Source: Oreocharis arfaki
Taxonomy: Eukaryota > Chordata > Aves > Passeriformes > Paramythiidae
Direction of reading: 5' to 3'
Length of the DNA: 64,000 nt
Assembly (NCBI GenBank): GCA_013398015.1
Contig: VZRR01014180.1
Span: forward strand, 1-64,000
The notes under the pieces are model-generated. The model saw only the letters and a list, made by a program, of their open reading frames with translations, did not search any database and was not told where the DNA came from. The position numbers were made by a program, and so were the translations under genes. Below, one piece after another: positions 11,201 to 23,450 of this stretch. Numbering within the stretch: the stretch's first letter is position 1; the number at the start of each line of letters is the position of its first letter.

Positions 11201-14200
11201 TGGCTGCAGCCTGGCTGCTCAGACCCTGCCTCGCCATGGGGAGCACGAGCCAGCAGATCCTTTATTTTTTCCTTATGCAAGAGCTACAGCCACTCAGTTT
11301 TTGGTTACCCAAAAGAACGTAGGCACACTGCTACCAAGGCTGCAATGCACCACATCTGCAGGCTAGCTCCCGGTGGGGGTTATCCTAACCTGAAAGCACC
11401 AAATCAGCCTGCCATGATCTATACAGGGAGCGAGAGACTGCACTCAGCTGGAGAGCAACACCAAAACACTCCCATGTGCCTGAGCATCACTCCTGGGGAA
11501 ACACAATAGGCACATGGCAGAGCTCGGAGCACTTTCCTGCTGGTGATTCCCTTCTGGATAAAACGCAGTTCATCCCTGCTCTGCAAACATCCCTGCGCGT
11601 CACTGCCCCAGCCAAGAGCCGTGTTCTGCAGCTCAAGGGCAAGCAGATGGTAGAAAGCCACACTTGCAGCGGGAGCAGAGCAGGCAGCCTTCGAATCAGG
11701 CTACAAATGCAATACAGCCACGCTGCTCCAATTGGCAAGCCCTTAGCCATGCATAAGTAGAGTCACTGCCTCCCAGCACCTGCACACTGCCTTCAATTTA
11801 CACATGACCACAATAATTAACTCCTCATCTCCAATGGACTAAGGCTGGATGATCAGTCTAGTGATCACAACCTTGCTCCGTGCCCCGCACAACTTTCTGC
11901 CAGGCCAAAGTCACTACTGACCCTTTTCTTCCTGATCAAAAGGGGACTGCCAAAGGCTCACCAGAACTGGTGCTGCCAGTTCGTGGGTTCTCATTCCGAA
12001 TTTAAAGTTGCGTAGAGAAATCTATGAGGTATTTTTCAGGCCAAGATGTTGATGTTTTATTTGACCAGTATGAGCACCCTCAGCTGCTTTATTGCAAAGA
12101 TGTAATTGAACAAAGCACCAAGAACAGGAAGGGACAGGGAATACCTCTCTGAGGTGCAGCTGGGACGTGCTTGATCTTACAGCTGTCACACATCAGGGCT
12201 GAAGATGTACAGCCAGATTACTGTCATACAGCATAAAGCCTGTACCTGGAGACGCTTGACAAGGCATGTCTGGGCAGAGGAGAGATGCAGCGTGAAGCTG
12301 GGGTGCACAGCATCACCAAGGCTCCTCACAGCACAGAGCCTTGCTGGAGGGCACCTTGCAGCTGCAGGTACACAAGCACAGGCTTTGCAGTGGTGGAGCG
12401 TGAGGGATGAGTTTCCCACTCAACCCTGAGAGCAGCTGAGCTCCCACAGAGGGAGAGAGAAAAGCCAGCTCAGCCAGGTCCTCAGCTCTTCCCAAGAGTG
12501 GGGGGGTGGTGCGGTGATGCTGTGGGTGATCAGGACTCGCTTTCCTGAATCCATGCACTTAGACAAATTCACAGCAGAGGGAAAAAAAAAAATCTCTTTT
12601 ATTTTGAGACTGTCAAAGGCTGGAGTTACATAGTGTATCCTCACCCTGTTGTTACACTGCTCCTTGCATGTCCTCTACTGTCCACTGCTAGGGACAGAAC
12701 CCCAGGACATTTGGCTGCACTGACCAAGCCATTCTCAAGGAATAAGCCAGCCTAAAGCATGCAGCAGGAAAGCACTGGGGCAGATATTTTGATTCACATT
12801 TGCAAGGGCTTTTGACAGGAGCAAAGAAAGAACATTTTAAGCATTCCTTTCAGCCAGCACGCATCCTGGCCCATGAGACCTCTCCTAGGGCAAGGCACAA
12901 GAACAATCTCTTTCAAATCAAGGGCTCCTTTGTCACCCTGCTGCAAGCCATTTGACCTTCAGAGTCAGAAAGAAGCTCATATCACAAGTGGTCTGATGGG
13001 CCCGGGTTGGGAGCGAGCCCAGGCACTTGAGAAGGACCACGGCCTGGCTGCCAACCCCAGCATCTCAGCAGGGAGATAAACAGACCCCAAGCCTGAGCAT
13101 TCAGCTCTGGAAACACTTGTTCCGACTCAGCACATTTCCTCTGACAGCCAGACGCAGAAGGTCACTCAGACCAGCTTTCCACATACAAGACATACCCTTG
13201 CCAAGAAAGAAAAGTCTCGGGCCAGGCTGTGCCACAGGTGTCCAGAGAAGGTTTAAGCCTTTGAAACAGACCTCACTTCACCAACAGCATCGCCACAGTT
13301 CTTTTAAATGCATCAGTCCCCACCCCCTTCCCTGCTGTGAGGAGAGAGGTCGCACACCCCTCTTCGTTCATTCACTGCTCTCCCTGCAATTGCCCCACCT
13401 TGAATATTTGGATCTCTCTTCTCTGCACCTAACTGCAGAGGCATTTATTAGGGAGCACAGGACTTCTGAATGATACATGGAGACAGCTGATCCCACAAGA
13501 GCTAGCAGAGCTTCTGCCCTAAAATTCACCAAGTGAATTCACCTGGTGCAGCCTTTTGAGAACTGCTTGCTGTAGACGAGCTCTCCCCCACGCCAGAAAC
13601 CCTGACAAAGTGAGAGCTAACATGAGTTGCTATTGCTGTGACACCTCTGACGTGCTGCCAGAGACTGCTCTCCCCCTGGATTCTGCCTCCTGTTCTGCAC
13701 CAAGGTAGGACCACAGCACCTCCAAGCAGAGTCCAGCCAGCATCCAAAATGCTGTATCTTCTCCCATCCTTCAGATGCTGGGCCCTAGCAGAGGATCTCA
13801 AGCAAGCTGAAACTCTAAATGTGTGCCTCAGACACCGGTGTATTTACACACAGGAGTTGCTTGTTGGTGCATAAACAACAGAAGAGACACCAATCCCAAA
13901 GACAGGGTTCACGTCCCAGCAATCACCCAGCTACCCCCACTTCCACACCCCCACTGCTGCCTTTTGCCAGGGGCAAGACAAAAAACAAACATGGGCTAAC
14001 ACCAGCCCAGCCAATATCCTCCTTCAAACCTGCCCTGCAATGACTGAAACCATGACAATAACAACAGTTTTTACAAGGAGACAGGAACGAATCTGAGCAT
14101 CAGGCACCAGCCAGAAGGAAGTCACAGCTACGCGGGCACTGCAGAGAGCTGATCTTGGATGGTGCCTGGGTCAGCATGAGCAAGGCACACGCTGGCTGGC

Positions 14201-17200
14201 ATGCCAGCTTCTCCAGAAATGGGAAATGTGTGACAGATGCATCGTGTTTGTGTAGCAGAACCGCGGCTGCCGCTCCCACAGAGCGCTGTCAGTCTGTTCG
14301 CACACAGGCACACCTCAGGCCTCTGTGTGTACCCTTCCCAGCCTACCCAGGCAGCGAGGTGTTACAATACACATTTAACTAATTCAATTACTAGGAAAAA
14401 AAAGAATAAAAAATTAGGGCACACAGCCTGTGATTAAGAATTTCTTTCTCAACACGCTGGCAACATGCCTGCAATTACCGAGCCCTTGATTCTCTAAATA
14501 CCCCGGAGATCAACAGCACCTGATACCAGCATGTCCTCAGGTCTTTCATAAGCCAGAAAGCTGCTCCCCCACCCCGCTGTTTCAACACTGGTGAGATTTT
14601 TCACACCTTGCAGCTCAGAAACACTTAAACCTCGGACATCCAGCCCGGCAGGTCACACCAGATTCGCTGGAGTAATTGGCAGCACAGGTGGGCTGCAGCT
14701 GACACAAGCCAGGGCAAAAGTACTCTCATTAAAAGCAGCAAAGCAAGACCACGCTCAGTGCGATGGGAGGAAAATTGCTTCCCACACCGACTCTGTCGAG
14801 CCAGCCACCAGGAGCACTGCAAAGGCAAGTGCTAGAACAGCCCTCCCGCTAATAAGATCCCGCAGAAATGCGAATGATGGCCAAAGAAGCTGCGTCAAGG
14901 CAGGGCAGGAGGCTGGGGAGAGCCAGATGGCTGCTCCCAGCCAATAACCCCAGGTGCCATAGGGTTAAATCAATGCGCGAAGCTATTAAAGGGGGTGGAA
15001 GTGTTTTAACATGGTCGAGTGAAATTCCTCACACTTTTAAGTCGACAAGGACCCCGTTGGAGCTTAATGGGCCAGCACAACCCGTCCCATTGCAGGTCGT
15101 TAACACGCACAGGAGCCTTGGGAAGAGGGGCAATTAGGGCTCCCCACTCCCTCTACAAGAGGGACGCCCTCCCCAGCTTTGAATCCCACCGATGGCAAAG
15201 AGGGATCCAGAGAGAGGCCATCCCCTCCTCTAGCCTCTGCACTTTCTCCACCTGGGAGGGGCACACACATCGGAAGCTTGCAGCAGGTTGAGCTCTCAGC
15301 AGGCTGAAGGGGCAGAAAATTGGCCCCAGAGCAAAGCATAGCGCAGGAAGCTCCCAGCCTCCTCTGCTGGAGAACATCGCTCTGCCCTGCTTTCCTTCCT
15401 CTAGACCCAGGGCTGAGGAGCCACTGTCCATCACACATCTAGCAGCAAGAACAAGGAGATACCAACAAAGCCTCTGTGCTGGAGAAGCAGTGGGCTGCTC
15501 CCCAGAGGCTACAGGGCAGTGCTGGGATTACGGCAGCCCTCAGTTTCTGCCATGTGGAGTGTGGTATTTCCAGCCTAGAAATAAAGTTAAGACTTCTCAG
15601 GAACTTAATAGGTGTACACTGGTTATTTTCCATGGGCAAGAGAACAGTAGCTAAAGCTGAGGAAGAAGCAAAAGCAAAAAAGACTCGCTGCATAACTACC
15701 TAAACTACCAGGTTACAGCGTTTTGCCCTGCTCTTCTCCAGACATCCCTGGGGAGGGCAGCCAGATCTGTTGGTATGGTGGGGTGGGAGCCCCGAGGCTG
15801 CAGACCTCAAACTAAAAATTGGAGAGAAGTGGCCCCCAAATGTGGCTGCCAGCTTCTCCCACACAGCCAGCTCTGGGGAGGGGCTGAAATACTGATCTGC
15901 TGAATAGACTTTACAAATTCGGAAACAAGAACAATCCAGAGCATCAATGCCTTGCTCAACCCAGAGCAGAGAACAAGCTGGGAAAGGCCCTGGGTGGCTG
16001 CAAGATGAGTTGTGGATGGGAGAGAGAGACCACCCATGAGGGAGAATGCCTGGAACAGTCCCCAAAAAAGTGAAGAAAAACTCTACAATGCAGAGTGCAG
16101 ACAGCCTCGGACATGATTATTTGGCTAATAAGGATTTTGCTGTGATGGAACTGATACATATTTCTTCTTCCCTCCCCATAAGAGGGTCCAAAGCTCCCGT
16201 AGAGCATATAATAAGAAACAAGCTGAAAGGGTCTGCTTTCCTCAAATACCTCTTCCTTTGGGCTTCCAGCCCTGTCCACAACCTAAACATCCCTAACACA
16301 TGCAGCCCATCAGGGCTTTGGCCCCTCACAGGTGGTGTTTCGCTTCCTTGCCTGTCCCAAGGGTGGGGTAAGATCACTGCAGCATCACAATTCACCCTGG
16401 GCACTGACGTAGCTCTGGACTTGCATCAATCCAGCCAGGACTCAGCTCCAGCTCCTTCCCTTCTCCTCTGTACTCGAACACCTACCAAACATTGAGCAGA
16501 CCCCACTCACAGCCCTTTGGTGGCTGTGTGAAGTAGTTGCAGCAGTGTAAGTCTGACTTCTCCTATGGAGACCTACCCGTCACTTCCAGTTCAGCCCAGG
16601 ACAAGCCAATTTACCAGTTCTCTCTCCAGATGTCCCTGCAGCAACTATTTTCTCACTCTGATCATCATCTGCTCACCACAGTGCTTCCCTGGCCCAAGGA
16701 CACCACCTCCACCAACACCACTCTATCCCTCCAACTGCACCCAGCTCCTCCAGGCTCTCACTTTTGCACATGCCCTTCATTGAAGCCACCTTTCCTTGGG
16801 CAAACAGGCCCTGCTCAGACCTCACCAGCCTCCAGCTGCAAATACTTCCCTCTTCGCATCCTCCTCCAAGCCCCTTCCCAGTATCCCCTTTCCCCTAAAG
16901 TGCTGCTTACCAGCAGTGGCATGGCTCCTGAAGATGCCCATGGAATTGCCCAATATTCAGCAACAAATCACTTTGTAGTTTGCTTCCATCATCCTAGAAG
17001 GAGCCCCAGGAACACCCACAGAAGTATCACCCCAGTATCAGGTTTGCTTTGGTGCCTCAGAAGGGACCAGGCAACTGCTGTGAAGCCACTCGAAATGACC
17101 TCTACCCCACCCACACCAGGGCTGGGCTGCACCAAAAGCAGAGTTAGGAGCACAGCCCAGCACAGTGCCCAGCCAGGAACAGTTTGCAAGCTGCTGCCTT

Positions 17201-17250
17201 ATCCCTGCCTCTGAATGGAGAAGGGCAGAAGTACCTGCAAATCCCACAGT
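8230..17250. other. Intergenic or intronic DNA, no gene recognised
   Basis: About 9 kb without a supported exon. Contains a short (TTCC)n tract near 10014-10030 and an AT-rich patch at about 14365-14450 with TAATTC/AATTA-type homeodomain sites. The open frame of 225 codons at 16537-17214 lies in a C-rich stretch with few stop codons and matches nothing I know. The + strand is rich in A and C (for example 9421-9480: A22, C19, G15, T4). Confidence 0.6.
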
Positions 17251-17251
17251 A

Positions 17252-17297
17252 GAAACAAACAAAACAAACAAACAAACAAAAAACAACAAAAAAAAAT
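17252..17297. repeat. (AAAC)n microsatellite
   Basis: Imperfect AAAC repeats run into a short poly(A) stretch. Simple-sequence DNA. Confidence 0.9.
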
Positions 17298-17554
17298 TCC
17301 AAGCAATTGAGTTCTTGCTGTCCCCTTCTTGCATGGGGACAGATCCAGTTGGAAAGGACCTCAATGACACACCTTATGTCTTATACCCCTGGAAGCCACC
17401 CCAACAGGCAGGGCTGGAACCAGAAGCATTAGGAGATACCCAAGCCCCTTCCAGAAATCCAGGAGAGGAGCTGGAGCCCCTTGGAGAGAGGAGTGCTTGA
17501 CCAGGCAGGAGCCATATCTTGCAGCAAACAATTTGATGGTGAGCTACCGGCACA

Positions 17555-17725
17555 GATTGCTCAGAGAAGCTGTGGCTGCCCCATCCCTGGAAGTGTTCAA
17601 GGCCAGGCTGGATGGGACTCTGAGAAACCTGGTCTAGTGGGAGGTGTCCCTGTCCACAGCAGGGGGGTGGAATGAAATGGTCTTCAAGGTCCCTTCTAAC
17701 TCAAACCACTCTGTGATTCTGTTCT
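17555..17725 (+). mobile_element. CR1 LINE, truncated 3' end
   Basis: The text follows the well-known 3' region of avian CR1 in sense: the segment coding the C-terminal end of ORF2 (CCATCCCTGGAAGTGTTCAA), the link GGTCTAGTGGGAGGTGTCCC, then AAGGTCCCTTCTAACTCAAA and the terminal TCTGTGATTCTG repeats. The copy is short and 5'-truncated as usual for CR1. It is non-autonomous relic DNA. Confidence 0.93.
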
Positions 17726-20700
17726 GCAAAGACCAGGGTGAGCCCAGCCTGCAAAGGCTCCAGTGGGTCTCATAATGCTGTTTCCTGACAGGGTTAGAGC
17801 TTGAAGACACCACAATTTTATGGGCTTCCTCCCAGCACCCTACCCGCCCCCAGGAGATGTTACCACAATCGCAGATGTTCCACAGAGAGGGAAACCACAA
17901 CGGGGCAGTTGAAGGGACCAGGGGCACTGCTCTAACCCTGCTTTTGCCTTGCTCACATAGGAAGCACTGCTGAACAAGCACCTGGCCAGGTCTATTCCCC
18001 GTGCTGCCACCACGCTGCAGCGCTGCCCAAGGAGTGCAGACCACTTCCCCGCCTGATCCGCCATGCAACATTTGTTCCGCGTTTCAGGCACTGGCAGGTC
18101 TTATTTGTAAGATGATGAAGCGGTCTGAAGCCTTCCACATACATGCCAATTAGATGCTCCAAACCCCAGGCTCAGCGGAAGGTCAAGCGCGTGGTGTGCC
18201 ATGCTCAGCCGCACACTCCCCGTGTCAGTCGTGCTCCTCGATGGGATGTCTGAGGAGGGCTTGGAACAGCATCCACTGCTTGGTTTCACGGTTCACAGGG
18301 AATGGGCTTAAAATGGGAAGGGGCATTACAAATAAAAGTTGAGGGGTTTTTTTTTGCTTTAAACAGGGCGGCCAGACGTGTAACAGTCTCACAACTTCGA
18401 GCTGTTTTGATCCAGCCAGCCCCCTCTCCGCTGAGTTCTGTCAGGAGACAGGCACAAAGCACCAATTAAAGACGAGTTATGCTTTTTCTGTCAAGCAAAA
18501 AAGGAAGGGAAGGGGGGAGAAGATGATGGGAAGTGGGGAGAAGAAATCCAGCCCTGGAGTAATTTTGCTTTCAAAGCAAGCTGTCAAGGCAGCCCCCTCT
18601 CCTCCCACCTCCCGCGGAGGAAGAGCGAGGGAGCACCCGCGCGCCGGCTGTGGACGCGTGGCATCAGTCATCAGACCACACCATCAGTCACTTGGCACAT
18701 CAGGCCGAGCCATGCCCTCGCTTTCCCCCGGGCATCCGTCAAAGCCCGTGACAGGGAGCCAGAGCAGCAGATTCTCAGTGAAGATGGGCTGAGCACAAGC
18801 CCCACCAGCTCTGATGACAAGAATCCCCACTTACGGGCAATTAGACTGGGAACAAAACAAAACCAAAGCAGCAAGGACTCAGGGCACTAGCTAGCTCGTG
18901 TGACCACAACATCAGCTCCATTTTTCCATGGCAGAGACATGCACAGCAAACACAAGCATGGAAACACTGCCTCTTCTGCCATACAGGTTACCGTGTTTGA
19001 AGGCTCCCTGCACAGCCAGCAGCTCTCCTGGCTCTCAGCAGAGCTCAGGACAGACAGCTGAGAGCTTCCCCCATATGTCCCACACCACTGCTTGGTTCAA
19101 ACCAAGGCTACCTGCCTTTGCAACATACTGCCAAGGAACCACAGCACCAGCGGGGACACAGCAAGCTCACCTTGGGCTACTGCTACTGCTACTGCTTCTG
19201 AATCTACCTAAAGCACTTGCAAGCCATTCCCAGACCTCATCCAGCAAGCACCAGTCCTGCATCTGGACAGATTAAGATTACAAAGATCCTTCTGGGCTTT
19301 ACTGTTGTATGAGGAAGATAAAGAGTGAGCACAACCCCGTCTAAGGCAAAAAAGGGCAGGGATGTAGGCACCACACAAGCACCAACCCCAGCTTTAATAA
19401 CCTATTTGTTTCTTTAGCAAAGTACCCTTTGCAGAGCCCATTGGTACTGATTAGGGCATCAACTTCACTCCCACTTCTTCCTTCCTGGGCTTTCTGAAAG
19501 CCTCAGCTAATTACAGCAGCAAAGTCACCCACGAGGGAGATAATGCACGCTCTCATTTCAACAGGGCAGCACTCGTGCTGAGCTGACTGCTCCCAAGGAG
19601 GGGATGCCCTCTGCCACCTTAGCAGGGCCCAGTGTTCTGGGCTGGATCCATCCCAGAGTCAGCCCAGAGGAGGAGCGAAGAGCATCTCTACCCCAGCTGA
19701 GGTCTGTCTGGGCTGGCTGCACACACTCCCAGCTCGCTAGCGAGTGCCCTGCTCATTAGCATGGGGTCACTCAGCTGCAGCAGGGCACAAGCACCACTTG
19801 GCTATTGCAACACCACTCACGTCCGCTGCTGTGGAAGTGTTGAATTTCTTTTAAGAGCCCTGAAGATCTTGGTTTGAATTTAAGGGAGGAAAAAAAAAAA
19901 AAATCTCACAAAGAATTGCAGGATCTCTGTAAACATACCAGAGGAAAAAAGAAAGCGAATCTTTGAGCCTCTTGACCTTGACAATGTCCTTGTAATTACA
20001 AGACTATTTATTTTCAGTTAAACCCCAACTATTGAACAGACAGTGTCAAGTTGGTTTTTTCCTGAGCAGGTGATTATCCTGCCTGACTAATCTAATGAAA
20101 ATTATCAGGAGGCTACTGACCTCCTGCTACACACACTAAATAATGCACAAAGCTTCAGGATCAGACAGGCAAATCATAACCCTGCCTTATCTTAATCACT
20201 TTCTATACAGCTCCAGGCCTGTTCCACTCCTGGTTGGCTGTGTTAGCCAAATGCTCAGTGGAAACCACAGCAGAGCCAGCACTGAGAACTGCACAGCAGA
20301 AAGTTAAGGACTTAAGATTTATTTTTGTAGAAGCCAAGAGCTGCAGAGGCAGATATATTTAGTCTTTAAGCTGCTGTCTGACTCCTGAGCTTATAGCATG
20401 AGGCGGTGGTCCCCTGGCACCCGGCTTTGGGAGAAGCAGTATTTTCCCACTACTTTGATGCAGGGTACAAGGAAGGTAAGGTCTAAAAAAAAAAAAAAAG
20501 TGCACAAAGGGGCTCATTGTTCCAGAAGGGTAAAGCCACCTTTCCACTCATCCTCTCAGAACCTTGTGCCAGCCTCCCCCTGCAAACAGGGCTGCCCACG
20601 GCTTTTGAAGATGCCACAGCACAGCATGAGGACTGGGGCAAAGCAAGAAGACCCAGCACTGGGAATGCTCTGTCCCCAGCTCAGGGTGTGACGAGCTGCA

Positions 20701-23410
20701 GCAATCTTGTCCCACTCCTTGCAGCACCGCTCTCCTTCAGGAGAGACAAGTGCAGCAGCTGGAAGAGATAAAAGACTACAAATATCAATCAAGGAGCGTA
20801 GAACTAAAGAAGGAGACATTACAAAAAAAGTTATCACACACTCTCCACACAGCCTCAGCTTGAACAGCACCCACAGCTAGACATACAGAATGCACTGGGG
20901 AGACTTCAAGCCTAAAATAAGTTTCCACTTGGGAATCTACAGAGAATAGTGGAAAAACACCGCTAAAAGACAAACTGACTAATTTCTATACCCCCGGCTC
21001 CCCAACATGACACCACAGCTACAACACCAGAGAGAAGACACCCCTCTTACCCATCCAGCCTGACCTTGCTGCCTCATCCTCAGCACCCATCATATGTGGT
21101 ACTTCAGATCTCCTGGTACAGGACCTCCCAGATCCCCTCCCATCTCTGCTGCAGCCAGGAGCTTCACCTCGCAGCCCTCACAAACTGCTGACAGCCTCAG
21201 CAGCCTGCTCCTGCCCTGCAAGGCTCTCCCCATCCACAGAGCACCTGATTTATCCTCCCACCCCAGGAGCCTTGAGTCACTTTTCTCCAGCTGGGGAGGT
21301 GCTAAGCAAGATGTGGGTGGACATGAGTTCTCATATTTTAAATGGCCATTTCTTCCCATCTTATGACCTTTCAGAAGAAGAGGGGCAGTCTCTTCTAGAG
21401 TGAGCACAAAAAAAGCCCAAGGTGATTTTAGGCATGACAGAAGAGGGAGCAAGAGAAAGCATAGAAAGGCAGGCAGGAAGTAGCACAAGATTCAGCTTTG
21501 GGAAAAAAAAAACCAGCTAACACATGAAAGGAAAATGATCCATAGCAGAGATATTCAAAAGGAAGCAAAAATCTGGGAAAAACTAATGTCCACAGCAGCA
21601 ATTGTTGAGGGGACGGTGATCAGGCAGGGCTTTCAAACTGAGCAGTATTGAGGCAGATGCTCTACCCAGGGCAGGTCCTAAATCTGCTGATGGAAGAATT
21701 CTGCACTACTGCTCTGTGGACACAGCCATGCCCAAAGGTGCCTCCAGAGGGATGATCCTGAGTCCCACAGAGCCTGGTCACACCACCTGGACATGGTACA
21801 GCTAAAAGGGTTAACTGTCCAGGACACAGCAAAAGCAAAGATCCTTTGTTTTTTCCCTCGCTTTAACAGAGATGGCGTGTTGCTGAGGCATCTGAGCTAC
21901 TTCAGGAAGGAGTTAGAACAACAAATAAATTCCTCCATCTCCTAGTCTGGGTGACAAGAGCAACGTCTGGCTTCTCTGGTCATTGAGGCCAACTCTGTAG
22001 CTGCTTGTGTCACACAGCCTTGCTCCATCCACATATCCTGACTGCCCTGAAAAGCCAAGGTGCAGGTCAGTTCGTGTCTTTGCTGTCTAGCAGCTGCTTG
22101 GTGTCCTCCACATGCACAGCTGGGGTTGCAAGAGGGCCATTGGCTGGGTTAAACTGGCAGCACCCCAGTGAGTTACGGGGGACCCTCCTGAGCTGCCATC
22201 CTTGCTGAAAAATGCTGCTCAGGGATAGCTGAGACAGCTCCCAATAGGCACCGTGCAGGGTCTGGTGAGTGTAAAGTGGAGGTGAGAGCCTGGCAAATCC
22301 AGTGAACTACAGATGTCTCAGGACTGACTTTATCATCGTGCCTGATCTGGGAGGAGGCTTGCACAAGAGGAAGAGATGGAGTTAAAACCACATTGCACAA
22401 AGCCCTCAAAAGTGCTCCAAGGACTAGAGCTGGAGCTAGCTGCTGGTGGATGGAGCACGGGATGGCTCTGGCTCCAGCTCCAGCACCTGCAGCCACCCCT
22501 GGCTCCCTACTCCAGAGCAAGGTAAGCACCATCCTCTTCTTATGCCAGGACACAGGCACTGAGCCTTCCTGCTCACACAGTGGCAGCAGGTTGTGACACA
22601 CAGGTTGTGACTGCCTGGGAGCGACTGCGACACACCAGAGCTTGCAAATGCATGTTCTGAGGAGGTTTCTCCACTCCCCAAGCTGACTTCCAGCTGGAGA
22701 CACGTGCCTGTGCTTGTCCCCAAGGCAGACAGCAGTAACAGAGGCATCCTCTGGTGCCACTCCCCACCAGCAGGGCATGGCAAAGTGTTGGAGCGACAGC
22801 TCCCAGGGACACGGGAGCGATTTCCCCACCGCACACACAAGGACAGCGCTCGCCTTCTTTGCTGAAACCGAGTGGGTGAGATGCTGATTAGTGCCACTCA
22901 TCCTGGCTGTCTCAAGGCAGACACCCAGCCTGCTGGGACTCTGCTGAGAGCCCACCAGCTCATTGCACACACAGTCACCTCTAAGTGAGACGCAGCGTTA
23001 AACAGGAGGAAGGGCTTGCCTGCAAGTCTCTTCCACTGCCCTCTCCACCCCAACACATCTTTTTCAGTGCAAACCTGGCTCTGTCTGTGGCTTTTGAACA
23101 CCTACTGCCAGCTGAGCCTAGAATGGCCTGATCAACAGGGAGAAAAAGGAAGCTGAAATTTGTTTTTCTTCACCCATCCACCAGCAGAGCTGTTGCTCCA
23201 GGCCCCACATGTTAATGCCAGTGATGGGAGGCAGGAGGAACCCAGCTGGACTCCTACAAGACAGGAATGGAGCAGAGAGAGTTGTCGCTGGGCCAGCACT
23301 TAGGAGAAAAGCATCTTCAGTGTGACAACTCAGCAAATTTGATCTGAAACTGGCAAGAGAGGAAAAAAAGTAAAGCCTTTAAATGTCATCTCAGGTTTGA
23401 CTGCCAGAAG
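17726..23410. other. Intergenic or intronic DNA, no gene recognised
   Basis: No supported exon. There is a small CG cluster at about 18600-18660, an AT-rich block at 19840-20240 discussed under findings, an A13 run near 19890 and an A15 run near 20485. The 265-codon open frame on the - strand (22173-22970) resembles no family and has no exon-like boundaries. Confidence 0.55.
19840..20240. promoter_or_regulatory. AT-rich block with dense transcription-factor-like sites
   Basis: The block is distinctly AT-richer than its surroundings. It contains CTTGTAATTACAAG (a near-palindrome around TAATTA-type homeodomain sites, 19990-20005 region), CTTATCTTAATCA, GATTATCCTG (GATA- and homeodomain-like) and TGTAAACATA (a forkhead-type site). 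Such clusters are typical of conserved noncoding enhancers, but conservation cannot be tested from one sequence. Confidence 0.25.
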
Positions 23411-23414
23411 CACT

Positions 23415-23450
23415 ACAGACAGACAGACAGAAAGACAGATAGACAGATAA
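23415..23450. repeat. (GACA)n/(GATA)n microsatellite
   Basis: Imperfect tetranucleotide repeats ACAG/ATAG in tandem over 36 bases. Confidence 0.9.

Noticed and set aside
16537..17214. 225-codon + strand open frame
   Set aside because: It lies in a C-rich, T-containing stretch where stops are rare, has no recognisable domain or exon boundaries, and runs into a CR1/AAAC region just downstream.
22173..22970. 265-codon - strand open frame
   Set aside because: Composition-driven; no family resemblance, no splice signals at sensible places, and the overlapping frames on the same strand are open too.
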